From NCBI RefSeq assembly GCF_029892045.1, contig NZ_CP120368.1, positions 370,001 to 434,000 of the forward strand: a stretch of DNA of 64,000 bases. Direction: 5' to 3'. Shown one piece after another: positions 8,667 to 17,848 of this stretch (positions are counted from its first letter, which is position 1; each line of letters starts with the position of its first letter). The position numbers and the translations under genes are program-made. The DNA is from Sinorhizobium numidicum (lineage in GTDB: Bacteria; Pseudomonadota; Alphaproteobacteria; Rhizobiales; Rhizobiaceae). The notes beneath the pieces were generated by a model, which saw only the letters and a list, made by a program, of their open reading frames with translations, was not told where the DNA came from and made no database searches.

Positions 8667-9473
8667 ATGTTGGCAAGGGAACTGGCGGATATCTCGGCAA
8701 TGATCGGCGGTATCGGCACCCCGGATTTCGGCCCGGCGCTTGATGCAATGTTGCGGGCTGTCGTCCCTTTCGATCTGTCGGTGGTCTTTGCTTTCCCTTA
8801 CGACGCCCGGCCGATCCTGTTGCATGACGGCTATACGCATGAAGTCGCGCCGCATGCGCTGGCGGCCTATCTCGGCGGGGCCTATCTGCTCGATCCGTTC
8901 TACGTTGCTTGCAACAACGGTCAGGAGGCAGGCCTATGGCGCATGCGGGAGCTCGCGCCGGACCGCTTTTTCCGCTCGGGCTTCTCATCCTCGGCGGAGG
9001 TTCACCCTTGCGTCTCGCTGGAGAAGGGTTCGCTTATCGAGGAGGTGGGGTTCGTCATTCCGCTGCAAGAAGGCATGCAGGCGACGTATTCGCTGATGCG
9101 CTGCCGCGGTCGGTCGTTCAGCGGGCGGGAACTGGATCGCTTGAGGCTCTACGAACCGATCGTGCGACAGGCTGTACGTTCGAATTGGCGTCGACAGGAC
9201 ACGGCGGCCGCGGTGCCTCGGGACGAGGCAGCCGATGCGATGGAACGTGCCTTCGAGAGCCTTTTTTCCGACCGGTTGACCAAACAGCAGCGCAATATTG
9301 TCCGGCTGATCCTGCGCGGCCACAGCAATCTATCGATCGGCAAGGCGATGAACATTGCCGAAGGGACCGTTCGGATCCACCGCAAGAATATTTATCGCCG
9401 GCTTGGTATTTCCGGCCAAGGCGCGCTGTTCCGAATTTTCATAGATCACCTGAACCGGCGCCAGTTCTACTAG
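8667..9473 (+). CDS. LuxR-type helix-turn-helix regulator
   Basis: A 268-residue regulator. Residues 1-185 form a domain without clear family motifs; its spacing resembles, but does not clearly match, autoinducer-binding domains. Residues about 205-262 form a GerE/LuxR helix-turn-helix: LTKQQRNIVRLILRGHSN, then IGKAMNIAEGTVRIHRKNIYRRLGI. The ATG at 8667 follows AGGAGGG (8650-8656); a TTG at 8646 is also in frame. No luxI-type synthase is nearby. Divergence from the SDR-flavoprotein pair suggests that it controls them, perhaps in response to their substrate. Confidence 0.85.
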   Translation: MLARELADISAMIGGIGTPDFGPALDAMLRAVVPFDLSVVFAFPYDARPILLHDGYTHEVAPHALAAYLGGAYLLDPFYVACNNGQEAGLWRMRELAPDRFFRSGFSSSAEVHPCVSLEKGSLIEEVGFVIPLQEGMQATYSLMRCRGRSFSGRELDRLRLYEPIVRQAVRSNWRRQDTAAAVPRDEAADAMERAFESLFSDRLTKQQRNIVRLILRGHSNLSIGKAMNIAEGTVRIHRKNIYRRLGISGQGALFRIFIDHLNRRQFY

Positions 9474-9532
9474 TTGCTGGCCGGCTTGACATTGGCACTA
9501 ATCCAAAGCGTCGTGCCCTGCCTGCCGCAGCT

Positions 9533-9997
9533 TCATGCGGCGTGCGAAGTCGTGTCGTCGTTGAGCAGGGTGTAGATCGCGCTGGCGGAATCACTCGCCC
9601 GGATCTTCGCCACCATGTCATGGTCGCGCAGCACGCGCGCGATGCGAGACAGTGCCTTCAGGTGGTCGGCACCGGCGCCTTCCGGCGCGAGCAGCAGAAA
9701 GACGAGATCGACCGGCTGGTCGTCGAGCGCCTCGAAATCGACCGGCGTGTCGAGCCGTGCGAAGATGCCGACGATCGACGGAAGATTGCTGAGCTTCCCG
9801 TGCGGGATGGCGATGCCGTTGCCGACGCCGGTGGATCCGAGCCGTTCCCGCTGCAGGATGACGTCGAAGATTTCCCGCTCCGGCAAACCGGTGAGTTTGG
9901 ATGCTTTTGCCGCCAGTTCCTGAAGGAGTTGTTTCTTCGAGTTGGCCCTCATGGCCGGGATGATCGCATTTTGATGCAGCAAGCCTGCCAATGCCAT
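9533..9997 (-). CDS. ptsN: PTS IIA-like nitrogen regulatory protein PtsN (EIIA-Ntr)
   Basis: A 154-residue EIIA of the nitrogen phosphotransferase chain (PtsP-NPr-EIIA-Ntr). The phosphorylated histidine is His66 in GNGIAIPHGK. The fold signature LGSTGVGNGIAIPHG and the later LVFLLLAPEGAGADHLKALSRIARVLRD match the family. It relays phosphorylation to regulatory targets such as potassium transport and carbon/nitrogen metabolism instead of transporting sugars. It is the last gene of the rpoN-hpf-ptsN order on the minus strand, the classic arrangement. Confidence 0.95.
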   Translation of the reverse strand: MALAGLLHQNAIIPAMRANSKKQLLQELAAKASKLTGLPEREIFDVILQRERLGSTGVGNGIAIPHGKLSNLPSIVGIFARLDTPVDFEALDDQPVDLVFLLLAPEGAGADHLKALSRIARVLRDHDMVAKIRASDSASAIYTLLNDDTTSHAA

Positions 9998-10171
9998 TCT
10001 TTTGTCCTCGTTCGCCGGTTAGAGCCTGACAACTTCATCACAAATGTGTCGTGATGGCTCTATCCATCTTTATCTTGGCGGGTACCATGCACAGAAAAGT
10101 CGAGCTTTTCCGGCTGTCCGCTGATCCGAGCGGCGGGGTAGGCCGGACGTATCGGCCTCCCCCGGCCCTGC

Positions 10172-10744
10172 TCATGCCTTGATATTGGCGGCGTCGATCC
10201 AGCCAATATTTCCATCGTTGCGCCGATAGACGATATTCAGATCTTTGTTGCCGGGACTGCGAAACATCAGTACCGGTTCGTCCGTCATGTCGAGTGCCAT
10301 GACAGCGCTTGCAACGGACATCGTCCTCAGTTGTTTCGTGCTTTCGGCAACGATCGTCGGTGCATAATCCTCCGGAACTTCCTCGTCCGCATCAGGCACC
10401 GAATCCATCACTGTGTAGGCCACCTCGGCAGCGCTCTGGCCGTTGCCGTTATGATGATCCTTGAGCTTGCGCTTGTAGCGTCGAAGCCGCTTTTCGATAC
10501 GCTCCGCAGCCCCATCAAAGGCTAGCTGAGGCTCGTTCGCCTGGCCGTTCGCCTGCAATACCACGCCCGTGTCGAGATGAAGCTTGCAGTCCGCGCTGAA
10601 ACGCGATCCAGACTTTTCCACAGTGACCTGGCTTGAATATCCTCCGTCGAAATATTTGGTCACGGCCTGCTGTATCTGCTCCCCAATACGGGCGCGGAAC
10701 GATTCGCCGATTTCCATATGTTTACCGGATACACGCACACTCAT
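10172..10744 (-). CDS. hpf: Ribosome hibernation promoting factor, long form
   Basis: A 190-residue long-type HPF. The N-terminal S30AE domain (1-105) binds the 30S decoding region, with IGESFRARIGEQIQQAVTKYFDGGYSSQVTV and a basic AERIEKRLRRYKRKLKDHH end. A linker leads to the C-terminal dimerisation domain (about 128-190), MALDMTDEPVLMFRSPGNKDLNIVYRRNDGNIGWID, which joins two 70S ribosomes into inactive 100S dimers. It lies between rpoN and ptsN, where it was historically named as the sigma-54 modulation protein. Confidence 0.94.
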   Translation of the reverse strand: MSVRVSGKHMEIGESFRARIGEQIQQAVTKYFDGGYSSQVTVEKSGSRFSADCKLHLDTGVVLQANGQANEPQLAFDGAAERIEKRLRRYKRKLKDHHNGNGQSAAEVAYTVMDSVPDADEEVPEDYAPTIVAESTKQLRTMSVASAVMALDMTDEPVLMFRSPGNKDLNIVYRRNDGNIGWIDAANIKA

Positions 10745-10947
10745 GGAGTTTCCTCTCTCGTTCGTGATTGCGCGTCCAGTCTATTCCAAGCGCTTCCGTC
10801 ATCCAAGCGTTTCAGCAAGGGCGCGCATGCGCCGCCGGAAGATCGCGCGGAACCGCCGAAGTGGAGTTTGCGTCCTTCGGCAATTGCGGCGGCCTCATAT
10901 CCCTTGTGTCGCAGGGAGTCAATTGCCGGTCGCAAAAATATCGACGC

Positions 10948-11050
10948 AGGCCCCCTCCCTTCAAACGAGGCGGGGCGTGAGGAGACTAGCACTTGCCCGC
11001 TTCGCCCCGCTGGCGGGGAGAAGGTGGCCGGCAGGCCGCTGAGGGGAATC
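10948..11050. repeat. RIME1-like intergenic element, copy 1
   Basis: Between hpf and rpoN. The core (11001-11046) contains the hairpin CGCCCCGCTGGCGGGG, then GAAGGTGGCCGGCAGGCCG and GAGGGG, shared almost exactly with the copy at 48720-48834. This matches my memory of Rhizobium-specific intergenic mosaic elements. The rest of this 331-bp gap (10745-10947 and 11051-11075) holds the hpf leader; I see no other gene. Confidence 0.7.
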
Positions 11051-11075
11051 CGGACGAGAAGCCGCTCGTCGGCAA

Positions 11076-12653
11076 TCAGAAGCCGGCAGCCTTGGCGAGT
11101 GCCCGCTTCTCGCGCCGTCGCTGGACGGAGGAAGGTATGTTCATCGCCTCGCGATATTTGGCGACGGTCCGCCGGGCGATGTCGACGCCGGCCTGCTTTA
11201 AGCTCTCGACGATGTCGTCGTCGGAAAGCACCGCGCCTGCGCTTTCCTGATTGATCATCGTGCGGATCCGATGACGAACGGATTCCGCCGAGTGTGCATC
11301 CCCATTCTCGGCCGAGCCGATCGAAACGGTGAAGAAGTACTTCAATTCGAATAGCCCGCGAGGCGTCAGCATGTATTTGTTCGATGTAACTCGGCTCACC
11401 GTCGATTCATGCATCTTGATCGCGTCGGCGACTATTCTGAGGTTGAGTGGGCGCAGGTGGTCGACGCCGTTGACGAGAAAGGCGTCCTGCTGCCTGACGA
11501 TCTCGCTCGCCACCTTCATGATCGTCCTGGCGCGCTGGTCGAGGCTGCGCGTCAGCCAGTTGGCATTCTGCAAGCATTCGCTGAGAAAGGCCTGGTCGGC
11601 ACTGTTTTTCTGGGTGCCGCGCGAGATCTCGGCGAAATAGTCGTGATTGACGAGAACCCGGGGCAGGGCGTCAGGATTGAGTTCGACCAGCCAGCTACCG
11701 TTCGGCGCCGCGCGTACGGTGACGTCGGGTATGATCGCCTCGCTGACGCAGGTTTCGAAGCTGGTGCCCGGTTTCGGGTCGAGCTTGCGGATTTCGGCGA
11801 GCATGTCGATCAGATCTTCCTCGTCAACGCCGCAGATTTTCTTGAGGCTGGCGAAATCGCGGCGCGCCAAAAGCTCCAGATTGGCGACGAGCGCGTCCAT
11901 CGCCGGATCGAGGCGGTCGCGCGCGCGCAGCTGAATGGCGAGACATTCGCTGAGGCTGCGTGCGAAGACGCCCGGCGGATCGAATTGCTGCAGGACGAGC
12001 AGCACGCGCGTCACGTCTTCTGTCGCCGCGCCGAGCCTGGCCGCCGTCTCCCGCAGGTCGGCGTGCAGGTAGCCTGCTTCATCGAGCTGGTCGATGAGAT
12101 GTTGGGCAATCAGTCGGTCTCCGGGCGTGCCGAGCGCGAAGGGAAGTTGTTCGAGAAGGGCCTCCCTCAGAGTTTTTCGGCCGGCGACAAAATCGTCGAG
12201 ATCGTATCCCTCGCCATTGTCGCCGTCGCCCCCGCCGGGCATCGATTTCCATTGGCCGAGCAACTCCGGAGCATCGGCGCGCTGCGGCGTCGTGTCGTCC
12301 GGGAAGACGTTTGCGAAGTCGGCGTCGAGCTGTTCGCTGAGCCTCTCGCCGGTGCTCGATGTGGCGCTATCGTAAAGGTCGCGCTGGGTGCCAGCCTCGT
12401 CCGCGTCGCTTCCGGTGTCGCTGCCAGTGTCGACGGAGAGGGATGCCGCTTCCTCGCGGCCGGCGCGATCCTGCGGGATTACCATTTCATCGCCGGACTG
12501 ACATTCGAGCAGCGGATTCTTCTCGACCTCCTGGGCGATGAACTGATTGAGCTCCAGATGGGTCATCTGCAGCAGCTGGATCGACTGCATCAGTTGCGGT
12601 GTCATGATCAGCGACTGCGACTGTCGCAAATGAAGGCTGGCGGACAAAGCCAT
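11076..12653 (-). CDS. rpoN: RNA polymerase sigma-54 factor
   Basis: A 525-residue sigma-54. The glutamine-rich region I (LRQSQSLIMTPQLMQSIQLLQM, residues about 9-30) contacts bacterial enhancer-binding proteins. An acidic region II, core-binding region III and the C-terminal RpoN box ARRTVAKYREAMNIPSS follow; the RpoN box reads the -24 promoter element. In rhizobia it serves nitrogen assimilation, C4-dicarboxylate transport and symbiotic fixation genes. The frame runs 34 codons upstream into a repeat, so I start at the ATG at 12653 (MALSASLHLRQSQ). It is followed by hpf and ptsN. Confidence 0.97.
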   Translation of the reverse strand: MALSASLHLRQSQSLIMTPQLMQSIQLLQMTHLELNQFIAQEVEKNPLLECQSGDEMVIPQDRAGREEAASLSVDTGSDTGSDADEAGTQRDLYDSATSSTGERLSEQLDADFANVFPDDTTPQRADAPELLGQWKSMPGGGDGDNGEGYDLDDFVAGRKTLREALLEQLPFALGTPGDRLIAQHLIDQLDEAGYLHADLRETAARLGAATEDVTRVLLVLQQFDPPGVFARSLSECLAIQLRARDRLDPAMDALVANLELLARRDFASLKKICGVDEEDLIDMLAEIRKLDPKPGTSFETCVSEAIIPDVTVRAAPNGSWLVELNPDALPRVLVNHDYFAEISRGTQKNSADQAFLSECLQNANWLTRSLDQRARTIMKVASEIVRQQDAFLVNGVDHLRPLNLRIVADAIKMHESTVSRVTSNKYMLTPRGLFELKYFFTVSIGSAENGDAHSAESVRHRIRTMINQESAGAVLSDDDIVESLKQAGVDIARRTVAKYREAMNIPSSVQRRREKRALAKAAGF

Positions 12654-12729
12654 GCTGACGCGAAACTCCCGTCCAATCTCGAGGGCCCGGATCGTTTTTC
12701 GATCGCTTTGCACGGGCCGTTTATTATTA

Positions 12730-12832
12730 CAGCGCCATGCGTTTTTCAGACGCACAAAGTCGCTGTAACATTTTGAACTGCTGCATGGTTTTATCCTTAA
12801 ATCGGTTCCGATTTAAGAAGCCATGCAGTAGT
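12730..12832 (+). repeat. Hairpin mosaic repeat, copy 2 (complete)
   Basis: A complete copy in the rpoN-lptB gap. Module A is ACAGCGCC, hairpin GCGTttttcAGACGC, TCGCTGTA. A linker ATTTTGAACTGCTGCATG follows, then module C, whose arms CTTAAATCGG and CCGATTTAAG pair almost perfectly, ending GCCATGCAGTAG. On the minus strand it lies in the rpoN leader or promoter. Confidence 0.85.
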
Positions 12833-12912
12833 TGGCCCAAAAATTGCTTATTAAGGGGATTTGGTCAAGCGTGGTCGCGAGCCGCAGCGACAAATTCGCT
12901 GCCGCGAGGCAC

Positions 12913-13725
12913 TCAGAGACTGAAGTTATCGCCGAGATAGAGCCTGCGTACGTCTGGGTTGGTAACGATGTCGTTGGCGCGGCCATGCGTCAGCACTTCG
13001 CCGGCATGGATGATATAGGCGCGATCGATCAGTCCGAGCGTCTCGCGCACGTTGTGGTCGGTGATGAGAACGCCGATGCCGCGCGAGGTCAGATGCCGCA
13101 CAAGCGCCTGGATATCGGCGACCGAGATCGGGTCGACGCCCGCGAAAGGCTCATCGAGCAGCATGAATGTCGGGTCGGTCGCGAGCGCCCGCGCGATTTC
13201 GAGACGCCGCCGTTCGCCTCCGGAAAGGGCGATCGCCGGAGACTTGCGCAGGTGGGTGATCGAAAATTCACCAAGCAGATCGTTGAGCTTGCTCTCTCGG
13301 CGGTCGAGGTTCTCGTCGTGAACTTCGAGCACGGCGCGGATATTTTCCTCGACCGTCAGCCCGCGGAAGATTGAAGCCTCCTGCGGCAGATAGCCGACCC
13401 CAAGGCGGGCCCGACGATACATCGGCATCGAGGTGACATCATTGCCGTTGATCTCGATCGAGCCTTCGTCGACGGGCACTAGGCCGGTGATCATGTAAAA
13501 GCAGGTCGTCTTGCCGGCGCCGTTCGGCCCAAGCAGGCCGACGGCCTCGCCACGGCGCACGACGAGCGATACGCCATTGACGACCCGGCGCGAGCGATAG
13601 GACTTTGTGAGGCTGCGGGCGATCAGCGTGCCGTCATAGCGTGCCTTGTCGACCGCGTGGGCAGCTATGGCTGCCGCCGACGGCTTTCTGACCCGTTTGC
13701 GTTTGTGAAGAAAAGGAATGTGCAC
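12913..13725 (-). CDS. lptB: LPS export ABC transporter ATP-binding protein LptB
   Basis: A 270-residue ATPase that powers LptFG to extract lipopolysaccharide from the inner membrane. Walker A GPNGAGKT is at 66-73, the signature is LSGGERRRLEIARAL, Walker B is FMLLDEPFAGVDP, and the switch His is in ITDHNVRETLGL. A 30-residue basic N-terminal extension rich in Lys/Arg precedes the ABC domain, as in other rhizobial LptB proteins. I start at GTG 13725, 13 bp after the lptA stop; the frame continues to 13812 but that part overlaps lptA. Final gene of lptC-lptA-lptB. Confidence 0.93.
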   Translation of the reverse strand: MHIPFLHKRKRVRKPSAAAIAAHAVDKARYDGTLIARSLTKSYRSRRVVNGVSLVVRRGEAVGLLGPNGAGKTTCFYMITGLVPVDEGSIEINGNDVTSMPMYRRARLGVGYLPQEASIFRGLTVEENIRAVLEVHDENLDRRESKLNDLLGEFSITHLRKSPAIALSGGERRRLEIARALATDPTFMLLDEPFAGVDPISVADIQALVRHLTSRGIGVLITDHNVRETLGLIDRAYIIHAGEVLTHGRANDIVTNPDVRRLYLGDNFSL

Positions 13726-13738
13726 GAGCGGGTCTACG

Positions 13739-14299
13739 TCAGTTCTTCTTGCGGGACTGCGGATCGAGTTGGATCTGCACGCGGCCGCCGCAGGCTTCCA
13801 ACTGGGCTTCACCCGTATCCATCTGCACGTTCAACTGGCAGCCGACGAAAACATTCTTGCCTTCCGACAACACCACTTTCTCGCCCTTGAGCACCAGTGT
13901 CTGCTTGGTCAGGTTGAAGGAGCCGGTGTCGGCGGTCGCCTGCTGAGTGCCGGAATCGAGGAGCACGCGATTGCTCACCTCGATACGATCGATATCGGCG
14001 CTGCCACTCGAAATGGTACCGCCGCCTGTCTTGTAAAACACCGTCATGCTGCCGGCCTGCAGCGTTGTCGTGCCCTGAACGACTTTGACATTGCCCGTGA
14101 AGATCGCCTTGCTTTCGGGATCCTTGATTTCGAGCTTGTCGCTCTCGATCTGGATCGGCTTGTCGTTGGAGAGCTGGAGGCCCTTCATGTTGCTGGACGT
14201 CGCCTGCGCGGACGCATCGGAGACAATCATCAAGGCGCCGATCCCGGCAATGACCAGGCTGGCGGAAATCTTAAAAAAAACGGTAGCTTTGACCGACAT
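13739..14299 (-). CDS. lptA: Lipopolysaccharide transport periplasmic protein LptA
   Basis: A 186-residue OstA/LptA-type protein. A signal peptide covers about residues 1-32 (hydrophobic SLVIAGIGALMIVS, cleavage near DASA-QA). The beta-jellyroll region follows, with IQIESDKLEIKDPESKAIFTGNV and a repeated strand pattern. It forms the periplasmic bridge that carries LPS between LptC and the outer-membrane LptDE. Two cysteines near the C-terminus (VGCQLNV and LEACGG) could form a disulfide. It lies 17 bp after lptC and is followed at once by lptB. Confidence 0.9.
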   Translation of the reverse strand: MSVKATVFFKISASLVIAGIGALMIVSDASAQATSSNMKGLQLSNDKPIQIESDKLEIKDPESKAIFTGNVKVVQGTTTLQAGSMTVFYKTGGGTISSGSADIDRIEVSNRVLLDSGTQQATADTGSFNLTKQTLVLKGEKVVLSEGKNVFVGCQLNVQMDTGEAQLEACGGRVQIQLDPQSRKKN

Positions 14300-14316
14300 G
14301 GGTGCACCGGGTCCTA

Positions 14317-14985
14317 TTATTTTGCGTTCTTGCGGATGGTGCTGGGTTCAACATTCACCCGTACCATGCCCTCGAATGTTACAATACGTCCCTTATCTGT
14401 CATTCGCAGCTTCTGCGCAATGATCGATCCGCCGTTCATGCTGATCGCGATCGGCTGTTTCGTTTCCATTTCGCCCGCATTGATGTCCAGATAGGCCGAT
14501 CGGAAATCGGCATTGACGCCATTATTCATGGAAATCGTGAACGGTGCGTTCATATCGAGCGTGTTGGCACCACGATCATAGATGCCGCTTGCCGCGTCCA
14601 CTGTCGCAATCAGCGTCTCGTTGACCGGCATTTCCGCGTGGATCGTCTCGAGAGTGATGATGTTCGGATTCGCGATATCCTGCAGCGCGCGCTGCGCCTT
14701 CATCGAATAGCTGATATCCTGCTTGTTGCGGCCGGAGATCGCCGGGTTCTGCATCACGATCTTGCCGTTCTCGATCGTTGCCGTTTCAAGCTGCAGTTGC
14801 TCCGGCAGAAAGGCGCGTACGAAGGAGACCGCCACAAAAATCAGCGCGATAGTGCCCGCAGCGAGCGGCAATATCACTTTCAGGCGCCTGACCAGCGCCG
14901 AATGCCGCGCCGCCGAGGCGTAGGCATCCGAAGAGCTCGTGCCCGAATCGCTAAAGATTGCGGGAAATCGTGCTTCGTTCAGCAT
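14317..14985 (-). CDS. lptC: LPS export protein LptC (YrbK family)
   Basis: A 222-residue bitopic inner-membrane protein. A cytoplasmic N-terminus of about 30 residues precedes one membrane helix (VILPLAAGTIALIFVAVSFV). The periplasmic jellyroll domain then carries LETATIENGKIVMQNPAISG and the later SAYLDINAGEMETKQPI. LptC takes LPS from LptBFG and passes it to LptA. The frame extends to 15093, but the ATG at 14985 (MLNEARFP) gives the usual length. First gene of the lptC-A-B unit; divergent from sppA. Confidence 0.88.
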   Translation of the reverse strand: MLNEARFPAIFSDSGTSSSDAYASAARHSALVRRLKVILPLAAGTIALIFVAVSFVRAFLPEQLQLETATIENGKIVMQNPAISGRNKQDISYSMKAQRALQDIANPNIITLETIHAEMPVNETLIATVDAASGIYDRGANTLDMNAPFTISMNNGVNADFRSAYLDINAGEMETKQPIAISMNGGSIIAQKLRMTDKGRIVTFEGMVRVNVEPSTIRKNAK

Positions 14986-15244
14986 GAAAGGGCCTGTTGG
15001 TTCCGTTTGATATCCGCGAACCCAACGGGATCCGCATTTACATACACTGGCGTAAGTCACGGCAAATATGGTTATTTTCTTGTCGTCCGGCAATGGAGCG
15101 ACAAAAACTTTGAAATGCAGCGAAAAAGCCGTCGGTGACTTTCGCTCGCCGCCAACCGCGACTATCTAGCTTGCCGCAGCGCGCGCAGATAGCATGTTCC
15201 GCTGGAAACTGACAGGACCCGCGACAAGAAATCGGGAGATACTC

Positions 15245-16228
15245 ATGGATGAACTTGCCATTGCCGACCGCCGCAGCCTGCGCAGAAAACTAAGCTTCTG
15301 GCGTTGGGCGGCTGCGGGCCTCCTCGTCGCCGGCGCCCTCGTACTGTTTGCCCTTTCCGGTTGGGGCGAGGTGGCGGAGCGCACCCGCGATCACGTAGCG
15401 CGCGTGACCGTTTCGGGCCTCATCCAGGATGATCGGGAACTGGTCGAGCGCCTGGATAGGATTGCGGAGAACGATTCCGTCAAGGCTTTGATCGTGACGA
15501 TATCATCCCCGGGCGGGACCACCTATGGCGGTGAAGTGCTCTACAATGCGATCCGCAAGGTGGCTGCCAAGAAGCCGGTCGTCTCGGATGTACGGACACT
15601 TGCTGCGTCCGCCGGATACCTGATTGCACTTGCCGGCGATCGGATCGTCGCCGGCGAGACCTCCATCACCGGATCCATCGGCGTCATATTCCAGTACCCG
15701 CAGGTCAAGAACCTGATGGACAAGCTCGGCGTGTCGCTCGAATCGATCAAGTCGAGACCGCTCAAGGCGGAGCCCTCTCCATTCCATCCGCCAAGCGACG
15801 AGGCCCGGGCGATGATCCAGACGATGATCGACGACAGCTATGCCTGGTTTGTCGATCTGGTGGCAGAACGACGCAAGCTGCCGCGGCCGGATGCGCTCGC
15901 GCTGGCGGACGGCCGGATATTTACGGGGCGGCAGGCGCTCAAGGACAAACTCGTCGATACACTCGGTGGTGACGACGAGATCAGGGCGTTTCTGGCTGAT
16001 CGGAAGGTGCCAAAAGAGCTTGCGGTCGTGGACTGGGAGGAGTCAGGCGGCAAACTGCCATTCGGCCTTGGCGCACTCGTCTCCGAATGGATCAAGATGT
16101 TGGGATATGACGCTTTTCCGTCGATGAGGGCGTTCGAAAAGATCGGCGGAGAGAAGTTGTTTCTTGACGGTCTTGTTTCGGTTTGGCAGGTTGATGGCCA
16201 ATTGAAAAGGCAAGATATCTTGCCCTGA
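15245..16228 (+). CDS. sppA: Signal peptide peptidase SppA, short type
   Basis: A 327-residue membrane serine protease that degrades released signal peptides. There is one N-terminal membrane helix (about 21-39). The peptidase S49 domain carries Ser122 (LAASAGYL) as nucleophile and Lys174 as general base; the 52-residue spacing equals that in Bacillus SppA. The oxyanion region is [14 protein letters not shown]. It is the short, single-domain form, unlike the duplicated E. coli enzyme. The ATG at 15245 follows GGGAGAT. ihfB lies about 100 bp downstream, an arrangement frequent in alphaproteobacteria. Confidence 0.92.
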   Translation: MDELAIADRRSLRRKLSFWRWAAAGLLVAGALVLFALSGWGEVAERTRDHVARVTVSGLIQDDRELVERLDRIAENDSVKALIVTISSPGGTTYGGEVLYNAIRKVAAKKPVVSDVRTLAASAGYLIALAGDRIVAGETSITGSIGVIFQYPQVKNLMDKLGVSLESIKSRPLKAEPSPFHPPSDEARAMIQTMIDDSYAWFVDLVAERRKLPRPDALALADGRIFTGRQALKDKLVDTLGGDDEIRAFLADRKVPKELAVVDWEESGGKLPFGLGALVSEWIKMLGYDAFPSMRAFEKIGGEKLFLDGLVSVWQVDGQLKRQDILP

Positions 16229-16326
16229 GCGACGGGGCCGCAACTACAGACCCGGGGCGTCGGGCGATACCCTTCCGAAAGTCACAAAGCAAAACAGAAC
16301 AAGATAAGAGAACCAAGGGGGCGACA

Positions 16327-16629
16327 GTGATCAAGTCAGAACTGGTGCAGATTGTCGCGGCGCGCAATCCGCATCTCTACCACCGCGATGTCGAAAATAT
16401 CGTCAATGCGGTTCTCGATGAGATCACAGATGCGCTCGCGGCAGGAAACCGGGTCGAGCTCCGCGGCTTCGGCGCCTTCTCGGTCAAGAACAGACCGTCG
16501 CGCTCCGGCCGCAACCCGCGCACGGGCGATTCCGTTTTCGTAGAGGAAAAATGGGTGCCTTTCTTCAAGACCGGCAAGGAACTGCGTGAGCGGCTCAACC
16601 CGGACATGAACGGCGACGATGAGGACTGA
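16327..16629 (+). CDS. ihfB: Integration host factor subunit beta
   Basis: A 100-residue HU/IHF-fold protein. The N-terminal helical dimerisation part is followed by the beta-arm with [10 protein letters not shown], whose proline inserts into the DNA minor groove to cause the sharp bend. The start is GTG at 16327, preceded by AAGGGGG. With IhfA (elsewhere) it forms the heterodimer that assists sigma-54 promoters, recombination and replication. A short acidic tail (MNGDDED) ends the protein. The LapA-domain gene follows 130 bp later. Confidence 0.95.
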   Translation: MIKSELVQIVAARNPHLYHRDVENIVNAVLDEITDALAAGNRVELRGFGAFSVKNRPSRSGRNPRTGDSVFVEEKWVPFFKTGKELRERLNPDMNGDDED

Positions 16630-16761
16630 CGGGCGAGAGGCGCTGTAACGGCGCACGGCGGCGCGATACGCCTTGCAGGCGCATGAGCGCTCATCTCTTC
16701 AATTTGCGCGTCGTGTCTGGCGAAGATCGTTCCGCGTCGACGCTATAGCCGGAGCGAGTGC

Positions 16762-17106
16762 ATGTTCAAGAAGCTGATCAATATCGTCGTTCTCGTGCCG
16801 GTCGGGGTGATCCTGATCGTGCTGAGCGTTGCCAACCGCCAAATGGTGACTTTGGCCCTCAATCCGTTCAATACGGCCGATACCGTGCTCTCTGTCTCGG
16901 CACCGTTTTTCGTTTTCCTCTTCCTCGCTGTCATACTCGGCCTGATCGTCGGGGCGACGGCGATGTGGATCAATCAGGGAAAATACCGGCGCCGCGCCCG
17001 CAATGAAGCGAACGAAGCGCTGAAATGGCACCGCGAGGCGGAAAAACAACGCAGGCAGGCGGAAAGTCAGGCACAGCACACGGCTTTGCCGACGCCACGG
17101 ACCTGA
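16762..17106 (+). CDS. LapA-domain small membrane protein
   Basis: A 114-residue protein with two membrane helices (about 6-24 and 47-70) in the LapA/YciS pattern: VANRQMVTLALNPF between the helices and the GLIVGATAMW end of the second. A basic, helical cytoplasmic tail (YRRRARNEANEALKWHREAEKQRRQAE) follows. Relatives in enteric bacteria (LapA) act with LapB in LPS assembly control. No lapB is adjacent here, so a role in LPS quality control is only suggested by family. Confidence 0.8.
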   Translation: MFKKLINIVVLVPVGVILIVLSVANRQMVTLALNPFNTADTVLSVSAPFFVFLFLAVILGLIVGATAMWINQGKYRRRARNEANEALKWHREAEKQRRQAESQAQHTALPTPRT

Positions 17107-17185
17107 CGGAGTCGTTGCGCTTTTTACCCCGCGCAAAGCCGGCGCGAAACGGGACCGGGAAGCCGCACGCATCTTGCTCCGCGGG

Positions 17186-17644
17186 CTAGCTCGCCGCTTC
17201 GGCTGCGCCCGTGACGGCCAGGTTGAAGTCGGAAAAGAACTGCTGCGCGAGCTTCCTCGACGTCGAATCGATCAGGCGCGACCCGAGCTGAGCGAGTTTG
17301 CCGCCGACCTCCGCCTTGACATCATAACGCAGCACCGTTTCGTCACCCTCCTCTGAGAGCGTCACGTCGGCACCTCCCTTGGCGAAACCGGCGACGCCGC
17401 CTTTGCCCTCGCCGGATATCCTGTAGCTGGCGGGTGGATTGAGGTTGGAAAGGATGACATTGCCGTTGAAGGTCGCCGAAACCGGACCGATCTTGACCTT
17501 GACCACCGCCGTAAGCTCCGTCGGCGATATCATCTCGAGCAACTGGCAGCCCGGAATGCATCGTCTTAAAATTTCCGGATCGTTCAAGCACTGCCAGACT
17601 GCGTCCCGGCGCGCCGCGATACGTTCCTCGCCCGTCATGTCCAT
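17186..17644 (-). CDS. CoxG-like SRPBCC-fold protein
   Basis: A 152-residue member of the carbon monoxide dehydrogenase subunit G family. ERIAARRDAVWQCLNDPEILRRCIPGC at the start and KGGADVTLSEEGDETVLRYDVKAEVGGKLAQLGSRLIDSTSRKLAQQFF near the end are typical. The family has a START/SRPBCC lipid-binding-like fold and is often linked to molybdenum hydroxylases, where CoxG recruits the enzyme to the membrane. No hydroxylase genes are beside it here, so it is a lone copy of uncertain role. Start chosen at ATG 17644 (MDMTGEE). Confidence 0.85.
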   Translation of the reverse strand: MDMTGEERIAARRDAVWQCLNDPEILRRCIPGCQLLEMISPTELTAVVKVKIGPVSATFNGNVILSNLNPPASYRISGEGKGGVAGFAKGGADVTLSEEGDETVLRYDVKAEVGGKLAQLGSRLIDSTSRKLAQQFFSDFNLAVTGAAEAAS

Positions 17645-17848
17645 GCCGCGTCCTCCACCTGCTTCTCGCCTGATCATGGCAAATCGGAAACGGCTTTGCC
17701 AAGAGCACCGGCAATGCTATTTGCACGGCTTGAAATGTTTCGCGCATGGATTCCGGCGCGGGAACGGCGTATGAGCACGGCTTCCGCCCGCCGGCGGGGT
17801 CGAGAGCGGGTGCGTCGGATGGTTTGAGCAGAGTCCAAGGATCAGCGC

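Noticed and set aside
8667..9473. Calling the LuxR-type protein a quorum-sensing receptor.
   Set aside because: Its N-terminal region does not clearly show the conserved autoinducer-domain residues, and there is no luxI nearby.
11409..12776. A 455-codon plus-strand frame opposite rpoN.
   Set aside because: Antisense shadow with no domain; rpoN in the other direction has full-length family motifs.
13726..13812. The longer 299-residue version of LptB.
   Set aside because: The extra N-terminal residues overlap lptA and have the look of an alternate frame; GTG 13725 lies right after the lptA stop.
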